Part shown: piece by piece, positions 49,255 through 61,204 of the stretch
Position numbering within the stretch: position 1 is the first letter of the stretch
Layout of the letters: every line of letters begins with the position of its first letter
Assembly: GCA_933228675.1 (NCBI GenBank)
Contig: OW121744.1
Coordinates: forward strand, 23,028,640-23,092,639
DNA from: Stomorhina lunata
Taxonomy: Eukaryota; Arthropoda; Insecta; Diptera; Rhiniidae
Length of the DNA stretch: 64,000 bases
Reading direction: 5' to 3'
The notes under the pieces: model-generated
The model's input: the letters and a program-made list of their open reading frames with translations, nothing else
What the model was told of the DNA's origin: nothing
Database searches by the model: none
Made by a program: the position numbers and the translations under genes

Positions 49255-52250
49255 AAATATTTTTTTCACAAAATTTTCTATAGAAAATTTTTTTATCAAA
49301 AATTTTTCTATAGAAAATTTTTTTAATAACTAAATTTTCTATAGAAAAATTTTCAATAAATTGAAAATTTTTAATGAACAATTTTTCTGTGGAAATGAAA
49401 AAAATTTCTGAAAACAAAAATTCTATATCAAAATTTTTGGTAAAAAAATTTTCTATGGAAAAATTTGGGATTAAATTATTTTATTTAGAAAAATTTTGAA
49501 TAAAAATTTTTTATAGAAAACTTTTTGAAAAAAATTTTCTCTAGAAAATTTTCTACAGAAAAATTTTTAATAAACAACTTTTCAATAGAAAAAATTTTGA
49601 TAAAAATGTTCTATACAAAAAGTTTTAATAGAAAAATTTTCTACAAAAAAATTTTGATAAAAAAAATTCTATAGAAAAAATTTTGATAAAAATTTTTTTT
49701 GAAAATTTTAATATAAAAATTTTCTATAGAAAATTTTTGATAAAAAAAAATTTCGGTAGAAAAATTTTAAAAGACAAAATTTTCTATAGAAAAATTTTTA
49801 ATTAAAAAACTTAAAAATAGTTTTGATAAAAACATTTTCTGTAGAAATGAAAAAAATTTTCAAAAAGAAAATTCTAAACAAAAATTTTGAAAAAAAAAAA
49901 TTTATAAAAAAATTAAAAAAAAAATTTAGATTTTTAATAAAAAAAAGTTTCTCTAGAACATTTTCTATAGAAAAAATTTTTAATAAACAAGTTTTCAATA
50001 GAAAAATTTTTGATAAAAAAATTTTCTATAGAAAAACTTTAAATAGAAAAATTTTCTATACAAAAAATTGTGATACAAAAAATTTTATAGAAAATATTTT
50101 GATAACAATTTTTTTTAAATTTTCATAAAAAAATGTTCATAAAAAAATTTTCTGTAGAAAATTTTTGATAAAAAAAATTTCGGTAGAAAAATTTTTAATA
50201 AACTAAATTTTCTATAGAAAAATTTTTGACTAAAAAACTTAAAAAAATTTTCTGTACAAAAGAAAAAATTTTTTGAAAAAAAACTTCTATTGAAAAATTT
50301 TAGATCAAAAAAGTTTCTATAGAAAAATTTTTGATTAAATAATTTTCTTTAGAAAAATTTTTGAAAAAAATTTTATAAATTTTTGAAAAAAAAAACTTTA
50401 TAGATTTTTGATCAAAATTTTTTTTTTTAGATAATTTTCTATAGAAAAATTTTTAATTTCGATAGAAACATTTTTGAAAAAAAAAATTCTAAAGAAAAAT
50501 TTTTAATAAAAAAAATTTTCTTTAGAAAAATTTTTAATAAAAAAATTTGGGAATTAAATATTCGAACTTTTATCTTTTCTGTAGGAAAATTTTTGATAAA
50601 AAAAATTTCTTTAGAAAAATTTTTAATAAAAGAACTTCTATAGAAAATTTTTGATAAACAATTAAAAAAAAAATTTGATAAAAAATTTTCTACAGAAAAA
50701 TTTTTTGATAAACAAATTTCTATAGAAAAATCTTAAATAAACAAATTCTTATAAAAAAATTTTGTAAATTTCTATTGAAAAATTTTGGATAAAAAATTTT
50801 CTATAGAAAAATTTTTGACAAAAAGTTTTTTATAGAAAAATTTTTGATAAAAAAATTTCAATAGAAAAATGTTGATAGAAAATTTCTATAGAAAAATTTT
50901 TAATAGACAAATTCTTAAAGAAAAATTTTTGATAAACAAATTCTTATAGAAAATTTTTTGATAAACAAATTTCTATAGAAAAATTTTTAATAAACAAATT
51001 TCTATAGAAAAATTTTTGATAAAAAAATTTCTATAGAAAAATCTTTGATAAAAAATTTCCTATAGAAAAATTTTTGACAAAAAATTCTGTATAGAAATTT
51101 TTTTTTTAAAAAAATATTTGCAGAGAAAAAAACTTTATAGATTTTTGATCAACATTTTTTTTTTTAGATAATTTTCTATAGAAAAATTTTTAATAAAAAA
51201 ATTTTCTATAGAAACATTTTTGATAAAAAAATTTCTAAAGAAAAATTTTTAATAAAAGAACTTCTATAGAAAAATTTTGGTAAAAAAATTTCTATAGAAA
51301 AATGTCTGAAAAAAAAATTATAGATTTTTGATAAAAAAAAATTTTCTAGATAATTTTCTACAGAAAAATTTTTAATAAAAAAATTTTTCTGTAGAAAAAA
51401 TTTTGATAAAAAAATTTCTAAAGAAAAATTTTTGATAAAAAACTTTCTATAGAAAAATTTTTGATAAAAAATTAAAAAAAAAATTTTTTGATAAAAAATT
51501 TTCTACAGAAAAATTTTTTGATAAACAAATTTCTATAAAAAAATCTTTAATAAACAAATTCTTATAAAAAAAAATTTTATAAATTTCTATAGACAAATTT
51601 TTATAAAAAATTTTTGATAAAAAAATTTCTATAGAAACATTTTTGATAAAAAATTTTCTATAGAAACATTTTTGATAAAAAATTTTCTATAGAAACATTT
51701 TTGATAAAAAATTTTCTATAGAAAAATTTTTGACAAAAACTTTTCTATAGAAAAATTTTTCACAAAAACTTTTCTATAGAAAAATTTTTGATAAAAAAAA
51801 TTTCAATAGAAAAATGTTGATAGAAAATTTCTATAGAAACATTTTTAATAGACAATTTCTTATAGAAAAATTTTTGATAAACAAATTTCTATAGAAAAAT
51901 TTTTGATAAAAAAATTTCTATAGAAAAATCTTTGATAAAAAATTTCCTATAGAAAAATTTTTGACAAAAAATTCTGTATAGAAAATTTTTTTTTAAAAAA
52001 ATATTTGCAGAGAAAAATTTTGTATAGAAAAATTTGGCATAGAAAAATTTTGTAAAGCACAATTTTTGATAGAAAGAATTCCTCTAAAAAAATTTTAATA
52101 AAAAGATTATATAAAACAATTTGTGATAAAAAAAAATTTTGATAAAGAAATTTTCTATAGAAAAAATTTTGACAAAAAAATTTTCAATATAAAAGTTTGA
52201 TAGTTTTTTTTATCAAAAATGTTCTCTTAAAAAAATTCTTGATAAGAAAA
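49255..52250 (+). repeat. CTATAG-core satellite block 10 (TTTTTGATAAAAAA spacer)
   Basis: About 3 kb of diverged ~30 bp monomers: TTTCTATAGAAAAA plus TTTTTGATAAAAAA. Odd segments recur in order. ACTTTATAGATTTTTGATCA lies near 50394 and 51130. A TTTGATAAAAAATTTTCTAC context lies near 50675 and 51495. ATTCTGTATAGAAA with AAAATATTTGCAGAGAAAAA lies near 51085 and 51975. This indicates an imperfect higher-order period of about 0.74-0.89 kb. The block begins right at the end of the mariner relic. Confidence 0.9.
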
Positions 52251-53534
52251 TGTTCTATTGTTAAACTACACATTAAAAAAATGTCAATTTTAGTCATTTT
52301 TAGTTTTGCTCTTGTTTAATCAATTTATGGCAATGATTTAAAGTGGGAATTATTTTGAAATGTGCCACTATTAATGCAAATGACCTATACATGCATTCAT
52401 ATATATAAATGTATGTATGTATAGTTTGTATTCTTTTAAAACATGTATTTTTCTATATTTTTTGTCTTTATATAAGTCTGTAGTTTTTTTTTAAGAATTA
52501 AATTATAGTTGTGGTTGTGTGTGTTTGTCTGTAAATATTTGCATACATTTACATGTAAGTTTTGGATTTTGATTGACCGCTGACAAAGGAACTAAATGTG
52601 TAAAATAATGTGGGTTAAACTTGTATGATTTTTGACATATTGACATTTTTTTGTAGTTGTTGAATTTTAAACAAATACAAAATGACCATAAAAGTGTAAT
52701 ATATGTATTTATTTTTGTGTTGAAAACATTTACGAGTACATTTCCATTCACATCATCATTACCATTGTTAGCTTAATGGTCATTAAGTGGCTAAATGTCA
52801 GTGGGAATACGTTAAAACTTATGACGAAAGGCCACAACCGATAGAATATAGTATTTAGGATAACAAAAAAAGAGCAACAATAACCAAGTACCTAAATCTA
52901 AAATAGAAGAATGAATGGCTGGCTAAGGAAACGAAATTGTGGTTTGTCATTAGGATATGATATGACATGATACATTTTGATTATTTTTGCTGCTATTGTT
53001 TGCCAAGCGCACGGGGTTCAGAGTAATGGGGTCAATAATGGCAAACAATTTATAAAGAAACTGCTTTGGGATATTTTTTTGAAAATATACATTTTAAGGT
53101 TATGATGGATAAGTGCTGCTACAATAACAATAGAAATGTGTATTAAATTGAAATAAAATATAAAATAAGAAAAAAAAAACAACTTGAATTAATGAATCGA
53201 TAAACATCTTCGGGGGATTTGATTAGAATGAAATTGATTGAATTCTGTTATATTTGTTTACTTAGGATACCAGATGTAATTATAAATTTTTGCAAAAACA
53301 AAAAAGAATAAACTTCATTTAATATTAATTTTATAAATGATTAAGGTTTAATGTAAAAAAAAAACAATTTGAAGAAATTTTATATTTGTTTAAGGATTTA
53401 TAAGGATATAAGAAATTAATTTGTGCTTTTTGGAAAGACCTAACTACTCAATTTCAGTCTAATAAAATTTTTTTTAATTTTTTTATCCAAGTAAAATAAA
53501 TTTCGGATGCTATTTTCTTCCCGGGCAAGTAATT
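52251..53534. other. Unique-looking region without supported gene
   Basis: Contains short TATG repeats near 52400-52425. The reverse ORF 52503-52751 has no recognisable domain. No RNA gene or transposon end was found. Confidence 0.5.
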
Positions 53535-55950
53535 TCTTAGCCGAAAATTTTCTATGAAAAAACATTTTGATACCTTAAATTTTTAAGAAAAAAAAAAAAT
53601 AAAAAAACAATCTTCATAAAAATTTTTCATAAAATAATTTTCTATAGAAAAAGTTTAGGTAAAAAAAATTCTATAGAAAATTTTTTGGTAAAAAATTTTC
53701 TAGAGAAAATTTTTTGGTAAAAAATTTTCTAGAGAAAATTTTTTGGTAAAAAATTTTCTAGAGAAAATTTTTTGGTAAAAAATTTTCTAGAGAAAATTTT
53801 TTGGTAAAAAATTTTCTACAGAAAATTTTTTGGTAAAAAATTTTCTAGAGAAAATTTTTTGGTAAAAAATTTTCTAGAGAAAATTTTTTGGTAAAAAATT
53901 TTCTAGAGAAAATTTTTTGGTACAAAATTTTCTAGAGAAAATTTTTTGGTAAAAAATTTTCTAGAGAAAATTTTTTGGTAAAAAATTTTCTAGAGAAAAT
54001 TTTTTGGTAAAAAATTTTCTAGAGAAAATTTTTTGGTAAAAAATTTTCTAGAGAAAATTTTTTGGTAAAAAAATTTTCTAGAGAAAATTTTTTTAAAAAA
54101 AATTTCTATAGAAAAATTTTTAATTAGAAAATTTTCTATAGAAAAATTTTAAATAAAAATTTCACAAAGAAAAATTATAAAAAAAAATTTCTGTAGAAAA
54201 ATTTTTTGATAAAAATTTCTACAGAAAAATTTTGGTAAAAAAATTTTCTATAGAAAAATTGTTGAAAAATTTTCTATTAGGAAATTGTTATCAAAAATTT
54301 TTCTATAGAAAATTAAAAAAAAAAAAATTTCAATAGAAAATTTTTTACCAAATTTTTTTTTGTAGAAATTTTTTTACCAAAATTTTTTTGTAGGAAATTT
54401 TTTGTCAAAAGTTTTTTTATAGAAAATTTTTATTTAAGCATTTTTTATCGAAAATTTTCCTTTAGAAAATTTTCATTAAAAATTTTTCCATTAAAAATTT
54501 TTATCAAACATTTTTCTATAGAAAATTTTTATCAAAAATGTATCTATAGAAAATTTTTTTAACAATAATTTTTCTATATAAACTTTTTATAAAAAATTTT
54601 TCTTTAGGAAGTTTTTATCAAAAACTTTTTTACAGAAAATTTTGTTATCAAAAATTTTTGTATAGAATTTTTTTTTTTTCAAAAATTTTATCAAAAATTT
54701 TTCTACAGAAAAAAAAATTCTATAGAAAAATTGTTGATAAAAAATTTTCTATAGAAAAATGTTTATCAAAAATTTTCCATTAGGAAATTGTTATCAAAAA
54801 TTTTTCTATAGAAAATTTTTTTATCAAAAATTTTTGTATATAATTTTTAAACAAAAAATTTTCTATGGAAAATATTTTACCAAAATTTTTTTATCAAAAA
54901 TTTTTTTATAGAAAATTTTTTCAAAAATTTTCCTTTACGAAATTTTTATCAAAAATGTTTCTATCGAAATTTTTATCAAAAATTATTCTATAGAATTTTT
55001 TTTTATCAAATGCGGTTTTGATAAAAATTTTCTATAGAAAAATTTTTGAAAAAAAAAATTTATAGAATACTTTTGATAAAAACATTTTGTATAAAAAAAT
55101 TTTGATCAAAATATTTTCTATAGAAAAATATTGATAAAAAATGTTCTATAAAAAAATGTTTGATAAAAAATTTTAAACAAACATTTTCTAGAAAAATTTT
55201 GGTCAAAAAATTTTTTAAGAAAAAAAAAAATTTCTATAGAAAAAATAATTCTGAAAGTTATCTATAAAAAAGTTTTTATGCCGAAATTTGAAAAAAAATT
55301 GTCTATAGAAAAATTTCTAATAAAAATTTTCTATAGAAAAATTTTTGTTAAAAAAATGAAGAAAAATTTTTGATAAAAAAATTTTCTATAGAAAAATTTT
55401 TGATAAAATTTCTATACAAAAATTGTTGATGAAAAATTTAAACAAAAATTTTTGTAGAAAAAATTTCTAAGAAAAATGTTTGATAAAAATTTTTTTATAC
55501 AAAAATTTTTGATATAAAAAAAATTCTTTAGAAAAATTGTTGATGAAAAAATTTAAACAAAGGTTTCAATAGAAAAAATTTTTGCACTTAAAGTTTTCTA
55601 TAAAAAAATTTATACCGAAAATTTTCTATAAAAACAATTTTTATACCAAAAATTCACTATAAAACAATTTTTTTACTGAAAACGTTATATAAAAAAAAAA
55701 TCTGAGACCGACATTTTTTTATAGAAAATTATTTATAACGATTGTTTCTAAAGAAAAAATTTGTACACGAAAATTTTCTAAAGAAAAAATTTTTCTACAG
55801 AAATTAGTTTCCAAAATAATCCTATAGAAAATATTTTTATGCTTAAAACTTTGTATAGACAGTTTTTACACCAAAAAAAGTAAACATAAGAATTTTAATA
55901 AAAATATTTGCTATAACAAAAATTTTTTTTTTAAAAATAAAAATTTCAAA
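53535..55950. repeat. Satellite block 11 with CTAGAG core and orientation switches
   Basis: Homogeneous 29 bp array at 53700-54085, then decayed ~30 bp CTATAG monomers. In about 54280-55010 the spacer reads TTATCAAAAATTTTT. From about 55015 it reads TTTTTGATAAAAA, the reverse complement, so orientation flips there. From about 55580 ATACCGAAAATTTTC monomers like those of block 7 appear. The block is thus a mosaic of several satellite types. Confidence 0.9.
53700..54085 (+). repeat. Homogenised 29 bp CTAGAG array
   Basis: 14 copies of TTTTCTAGAGAAAA plus TTTTTTGGTAAAAAA. The first CTAGAG is at 53700 and the last at 54078. One copy has CTACAG (about 53816) and one has GGTACAAAA (about 53929). 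The T-to-G change in CTATAG breaks the central dyad of the superfamily. Confidence 0.95.
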
Positions 55951-55954
55951 AAAT

Positions 55955-56030
55955 TTCAAGGAAGTTATGATCAAATATGGATCAATGTTCAAAAAACTCC
56001 AAACAGTCTTTTATGTTCATATAAAAATTA
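55955..56030 (+). mobile_element. Decayed fragment of the GTCY element family (B-like)
   Basis: AAGTTATGATCAAATATGGA, then TCAATGTTCAAAA, CAGTCTTTTATGTTCATA and related words align with an internal segment of family B (GAGCTATGGTCAAATGTGGA then CCAATTTCAAAA and GTTAGTTCACATA, near 35612-35680). No ends are present. Confidence 0.45.
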
Positions 56031-56248
56031 TAATTTTAAAATGATAATTATCATTCCGTACTAAAATTTGTTCCCGTAATTTAATAGTTATTTGAATTCC
56101 TTTATTTATATTATTTTTTCCTAACCCCTAAAAATATGTAACAAGAATCTTTAAAAAATCTCATTTTTTTTGGAAGTATCTAGTTTCTATGTATTTAATT
56201 TAAACCCATGTCAACATATATCGAATATTATTGGTTTAAACGAATTTT
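56031..56248. other. AT-rich spacer
   Basis: No gene or repeat pattern is supported. Confidence 0.4.
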
Positions 56249-56491
56249 TTGTTTTATTTTCGTGTTAAAAAGAAAAACACTCAGCATAAATTTAGTTTTA
56301 TTTTCTTTTTTTGTCAATTCACTCTTGAAAGAGCAACGAAATTGTATTTATTTGACGTATGTAATTTTACCGAAAATTACCAGTCATTGTATGTTTATAA
56401 AAATTTGTCAATATACAAGAAACGTGCCATGAATTTTTCAGCATATACTCAATATCTAGAGAATGGAAACGAAAAAGAATTTAGGTTTTAA
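56249..56491 (+). CDS. Possible coding remnant or terminal exon, unrecognised
   Basis: An 80-codon ORF whose second half, from about residue 27 to the stop, has more balanced composition than any other ORF in the window. It includes LYLFDVCNFTENYQ and YKKRAMNFSAYTQYLENG, with no low-complexity run. A T/C-rich stretch ending in an AG lies just upstream of that half (about 56297-56331), so a 3' splice acceptor at about 56331 is conceivable, with a terminal exon to 56491. I do not recognise the family. A fast-decaying fragment of a transposon or virus-derived gene, or chance, are the alternatives. Confidence 0.2.
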   Translation: MFYFRVKKKNTQHKFSFIFFFCQFTLERATKLYLFDVCNFTENYQSLYVYKNLSIYKKRAMNFSAYTQYLENGNEKEFRF

Positions 56492-56559
56492 ATTTTTTTT
56501 TACAATTTACAACTTTTTAAGGCTTCAGAGTTGATTAGACTATGTCCAAGTTAGCCGTG

Positions 56560-56700
56560 GCTGCCACAAGTCTTTTTTAAGTGAATTTTATTTCTTTTCT
56601 GCTGTTGGCTTTACCGCCGATGGAGTATAGAAATAAATTGATTTGAACTGGAGATCGAACCCAGGCTCAATGTGATATGTAACGCTTAGTTGCCGATATA
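56560..56700 (-). mobile_element. Possible tRNA-related SINE remnant
   Basis: On the minus strand 56661-56651 reads GGTTCGATCTC, a good RNA polymerase III B-box. An A-box-like TCGGCAACTAAGCG lies 5' of it (56696-56683). The gap between boxes is about 21 nt, shorter than in ordinary tRNAs, and no cloverleaf is evident, so it is not a tRNA gene. The downstream part (AATTTATTTCTATACTCC and onward) would be the SINE body. A single copy in the window leaves this tentative. Confidence 0.35.
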
Positions 56701-56789
56701 CAGTGATATTTCTTCATATATCAAAGTGCAAAAAATAGACACAGGCTTATTGACTTTAATAAAGATAAGCAAATTTCGAAAAAATATTT

Positions 56790-57960
56790 CGAAAGCCGTC
56801 GACCTGCCTTGGACCCCAATTTTTTCATCTATTTTTCATCTCAACGTACGAGTAGCAATTCTTCACAGAATTTGATGAAATTCATCTCAGGTTTATTAGT
56901 TAATTTAGAAAAGAGGCTCACTAATTTTGAATGAAATTTATCGACTCCTTGGGTTACCTGCCTTGGACCCCAATTTTTTCACCTATTTCCCTTTTCAATG
57001 TATAAGTCGGAATTTTCAACAGAAGTTTATGAAATTCGACACACGTCTATTATTTAAGTCACAAAATAGCCTTGTTAATTTTAGTTGAAATTAGTGGACT
57101 CCTTGGGGTACCTGAATTGGAACCCCATTTTTCATAAATTTTTTATTTTGAATGTACAACGCAATTCTCAGTAGAATTTGACACAAGTCTATAAATTGAT
57201 CCAAGAAAGAGTTACACTAATTTTGGTTGAGATCCCTCGACTCTTTAAGGTACCCGCCCTGTACCCCCATTTTTTCACTTATTTTTGTTCTTATGTATAA
57301 GCCGGAATTCTCAACAAAATATCATGTGATTCGGCTAGTGTCTATAAACTTATCCAACAAAGAGCTTTGCTAATTTTGGTTGAATTAAATCCACCCCTTG
57401 GGGTACCTGCCTGGGACCCCAATTTTTTTTTTATTTTTCTTCTCAATGTATAAGTCACAAATTTAAACAGAAGTTGATGAAATTTTTCAATTTATTCCAA
57501 AAAGAGGCTCACTAACTTTAGTTGAAATTTATCGACACCTTGGGGTACCTGCCTTGGACCCCAATTTTTTCACCTATGTTTCTTTTCAATGTACAGGTCA
57601 CAATTCTCAACAAAAATTTATGAAATTCGACACACGTCTAGTATTTAAGTCACAAAATAGTCCTGTTTATTTTGGTTGGAATTAGTGGACTCCTTGGGGT
57701 ACCTGTCTTACACCCCCATTTTTCACCAATTTTTTGTTTCAATGTATAAGCCGCAATTCCCAATAGAATTTGAAAAAATTTACCAAACGTCTATAAATTG
57801 ATCCAAGAAAGAGTTATATTAATTTTAGTTGAGATCCCGTGACTCTTTGAGGTACCCGCCTTGGACCCCCATTTTTTCACATATTTTTGTTCTCAATGTA
57901 TAAGCCGCAATTCTGAACAAAATTTGATGAAATTCGCCACTAGTCTATTAGTTTATCTAA
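56790..57960 (+). repeat. ~150 bp minisatellite with ~600 bp higher-order period
   Basis: About eight units. Each has TGGACCCCAATTTTTTCACC, TCAATGTATAAGTCGCAATT, AAATTTGATGAAATTCG, a CACNNGTCTATTAGTTTAT segment and CGACTCCTTGGGGTACCTG. Anchors fall near 56811, 56964, 57119, 57263, 57413, 57557, 57705 and 57866, mean spacing about 150 bp. The variant segment ACACACGTCTATTATTTAAG with CACAAAATAG recurs about 600 bp apart (57040 and 57640), so units were copied in groups of four. It is slightly richer in G+C than its surroundings. ORFs across it are incidental. Confidence 0.88.
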
Positions 57961-60010
57961 CAAAGAGCTCTACTAAATTTGGTGGAAATCCGTCGACTCC
58001 TAGGGGTAACTGCCTTGGACTTACACTTAAATTCAATTTGATTAAAATCTTAAGCCTAAATGACTGCAACACTTTTTGCTTAAATTATGCGTTTAACAAT
58101 TTATGTGACTTTTTTTCAGAAAATTTTGAAATATGTTTTACGATCGGTAAATTTTTTTCGGTCAATCTAAAGAAGAGACTTTTGCCTTTCAAGTGGTAAT
58201 TGGGCGTACCGAGACTCTTTGAAGTGCCTGCCTTGGACCCCAATTTTTTCAAATATTTTTGTTCTCAATGTATAAGCCGCAATTCTAATCAAAATTTGAT
58301 AAAATAAGCCACTCATCAATTAGTTTATCCTACAAAGAGCTCTACTAATTTTGGTTGACCGTCGACTCCTATTGGTAACTGCCTTGGACTTACATTAAAA
58401 TTCAATTTGATTAAAATGTTAAGCCTAAATGACTGCAACACTTTTTGCTTAAATTATGCGTATAACAATTTATGTGACTTTTTTTCAGAAAATTTTGAAA
58501 ATTGTTTTACGATCGGTAAATTTTTTTTCGGTCAATCTAAAGAAAAGACTTTTGCCTTTCAAGTGGTTATAGTGGGCGTACCCAGACTCTTTGAGGTGCC
58601 CGCCTTGGACCTCCATTTTTCACATATTTTTATTCTCAATGTATAAGCCGCAATTCTGATCAAAATTTGATGAAATTAGCCGCTCGTCTATTAGTTTATC
58701 CAACAAAGAGCTCTACTAATTTTGGTTGAAATCCGTCGACCCCTAGGGGTAACTGCCTTGTACTTACACTTAAATGCAATTTGATTAAAAAGTTCAGCCT
58801 AAACGACTGTAACACTTTTTGCTTGAATTATGCATAACAATTTATATGACTTTTTTCGAAAAATTTGAACTTTGTTTTACGATCGGTAAATTTTGATGAA
58901 TTTTTTTAATGACTGAAACACTTTTTGCTTAAATTATACGTGTAACAATTTATGTGACTTTTTTCAGAAAATTTTGAAATATGTTTTACGATCGGTAAAT
59001 TTTTTTCGGTCAATCTAAAGAAGAGACTTTTGCCTTTCAAGTGGTAATTGGGCGTACCGAGACTCTTTGAAGTGCCTGCCTTGGACCCCAATTTTTTCAA
59101 ATATTTTTGTTCTCAATGTATAAGCCGCAATTCTAATCAAAATTTGATAAAATAAGCCACTCGTCAATAAGTTTATCCTACAAAGAGCTCTACTAATTTT
59201 GGTTGACCGTCGACTCCTATTGGTAGCTGCCTTGGACTTACATTAAAATTCAATTTGATTAAAATGTTAGGCCTAAATGACTGCAACACTTTTTGCTTAA
59301 ATTATGCGTATAACAATTTATGTGACTTTTTTTCAGAAAATTTTGAAAATTGTTTTACGATCGGTAAATTTTTTTCGGTCAATCTAAAGAAAAGACTTTT
59401 GCCTTTCAAGTGGTTATAGTGGGCGTACCCAGACTCTTTGAGGTGCCCGCCTTGGACCCCCATTTTTTCATATATTTTTATTCTCAATTTATAAGCCGCA
59501 ATTCTGATCAAAATTTGATGAAATTAGCCACTTGTCTATTAGTTTATCCAACAAAGAGCTCTACTAAATTTGGTTGAAATCCGTCGACTCCTAGGGGTAA
59601 CTGCCTTGGACTTACATTAAAATTCAATTTGATTAAAATGTTAAGCCTAAATGACTGCAACACTTTTTGCTTAAATTATGCGTGTAACAATTTATGTGAC
59701 TTTTTTCAGAAAATTTTGAAATTTGTTTTACGATCGGTAATTTTTTTCGGTCAATCTAAAGAAGAGACTTTTGCCTTTCAAGTGGTTATAGTGGGCGAGA
59801 CTCTTTGAGGTACCCGCCTTGGACAACCATTTTACACATATTTTTGTGCTCACTCGTCTATTAGTTTATCCAACAAAGAGCTCTACTAATTTTGGTTGAT
59901 GTCCGTCGACTCCTAGGGGTAACTGCCTTGGACTTACACTTAAATTCAATTTGATTAAAATGTTAAGCCTAAATGACTGGAACACTTTTTTGTTTATAGT
60001 GGGCGTACCG
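57961..60010 (+). repeat. ~370 bp tandem repeat derived from the 150 bp unit, with ~850 bp higher-order copy
   Basis: The unit combines the ~150 bp element with about 220 bp of new sequence (TTAAGCCTAAATGACTGCAA, ACACTTTTTGCTTAAATTAT, TTTTACGATCGGTAAATTTT, AAGAGACTTTTGCCTTTCAA). The anchor GTCGAC-CCTANNGGTA falls near 57992, 58361, 58735, 59209, 59583 and 59905. Intervals are 369, 374, 474, 374 and 322 bp. The 474 bp interval contains an extra partial copy of about 100 bp. 58068-58880 and 58918-59730 match at an offset of 850 bp, even in minor variants. The last unit is cut short near 60010. Confidence 0.88.
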
Positions 60011-61204
60011 AGCAAAACCGAACAAACTTAGTTTTTTTTGTCCAAAGAAAAACAAAAGCAATGATTTCTTTAGAAATACCACTGTGCGATGTGCTTATCA
60101 ACTATGGCACATCAGATAGTAAAGCTTAATGTAAAACTTATTCCGTTTACACGCTTTATGTTTGAAAAATATCCTAACAATATTTAATAATTTCATTTAT
60201 ATACATGACATTAAAGAAAATCGGTTTTAAATCATTTGCTATTTTAGCCCACAGAACAATCTTTAAGCATTTTTTTACAAAAAAAAAACTGAAAACTAAT
60301 ATAATGAGAAAAATGTGTAAAAAAAATTAAAGAAATAAAAAAGCAAGTTATTAAATATTCTTTTCTCTTTGAATTAAATCTTTATAATATTTACTTTGAA
60401 AAAAAAATCAGAAAAAATGAATATAATGATGTACATAATTTTCATCAATTTTGATAATGTATTCGATGCATCAATAACAATTTTTAGTATGTGATTATTC
60501 CAATTTAAAAATCATAAATCATAATCACATATAGCAGTATTGAGCAGATATTGCACAGTGGCTTAGAGACTAATTTGTAGGGAATAAAATTTTGTGGTTT
60601 TAATTAAAAACTCTAATTGTTTTATTTAGAATTACCTCAAAAACAACAAATTTAAATTATTTTTGAGTATTTAACAACGGCCCACTTTTCGCTTGGCCCC
60701 CCTGGAATAAACTGAAAGCACCTCATCTGAATCTTTAACAAAATTTTATTTAGTTTTAATCAGTAATTTTCAAGTTTGAGAACTATGCCCTCAGAAATCA
60801 TTCCTTAAACCACTGTTCATCATTATTTTTAAGAATAAATAAATAATCACCCAGATTCCTTAAGCACTCCTTACACACACATACATAAAACCACACAATT
60901 TTAGCCTTGTCTCTTCCCTAGTTCAAATTAGTTAAATATAAATAGAATCAAATCTGTTTTTTGCAGCCTCCCTTCATGAGAAGATGGCGGTTTAATGTGT
61001 CAAAGACTATTAAGGATTATATAACATTGTGTGTTATTATAATAATATAAGTGTTCATATATACATACATATGTGTATGTATGTGTATGATTAATGATGG
61101 TTTTAATTTCTTAAGGAATGTTTAAGAATTTAGCAACATATGGTGTAGTCTAGAGTGGCTCCATCTTCATACTATGTAATACAAAAAGACTTTAGGATTA
61201 ATCC
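60011..61204. other. AT-rich region without supported gene
   Basis: Mostly unique AT-rich sequence. A TATACATACATATGTGTATG-type dyad lies around 61058-61080. No coding ORF is supported. Confidence 0.5.

Noticed and set aside
49823..50128. 101-codon lysine/phenylalanine-rich ORF in block 10
   Set aside because: Its period follows the satellite monomer and an opposite-strand ORF overlaps it.
56640..56700. A tRNA gene on the minus strand
   Set aside because: B-box is good, but the A-box spacing is too short and no acceptor or anticodon stem can be formed; kept only as a possible SINE.
57861..59511. Several ORFs of 64-112 codons on both strands
   Set aside because: They repeat with the ~370 bp unit and are open on both strands, so they are by-products of the minisatellite.
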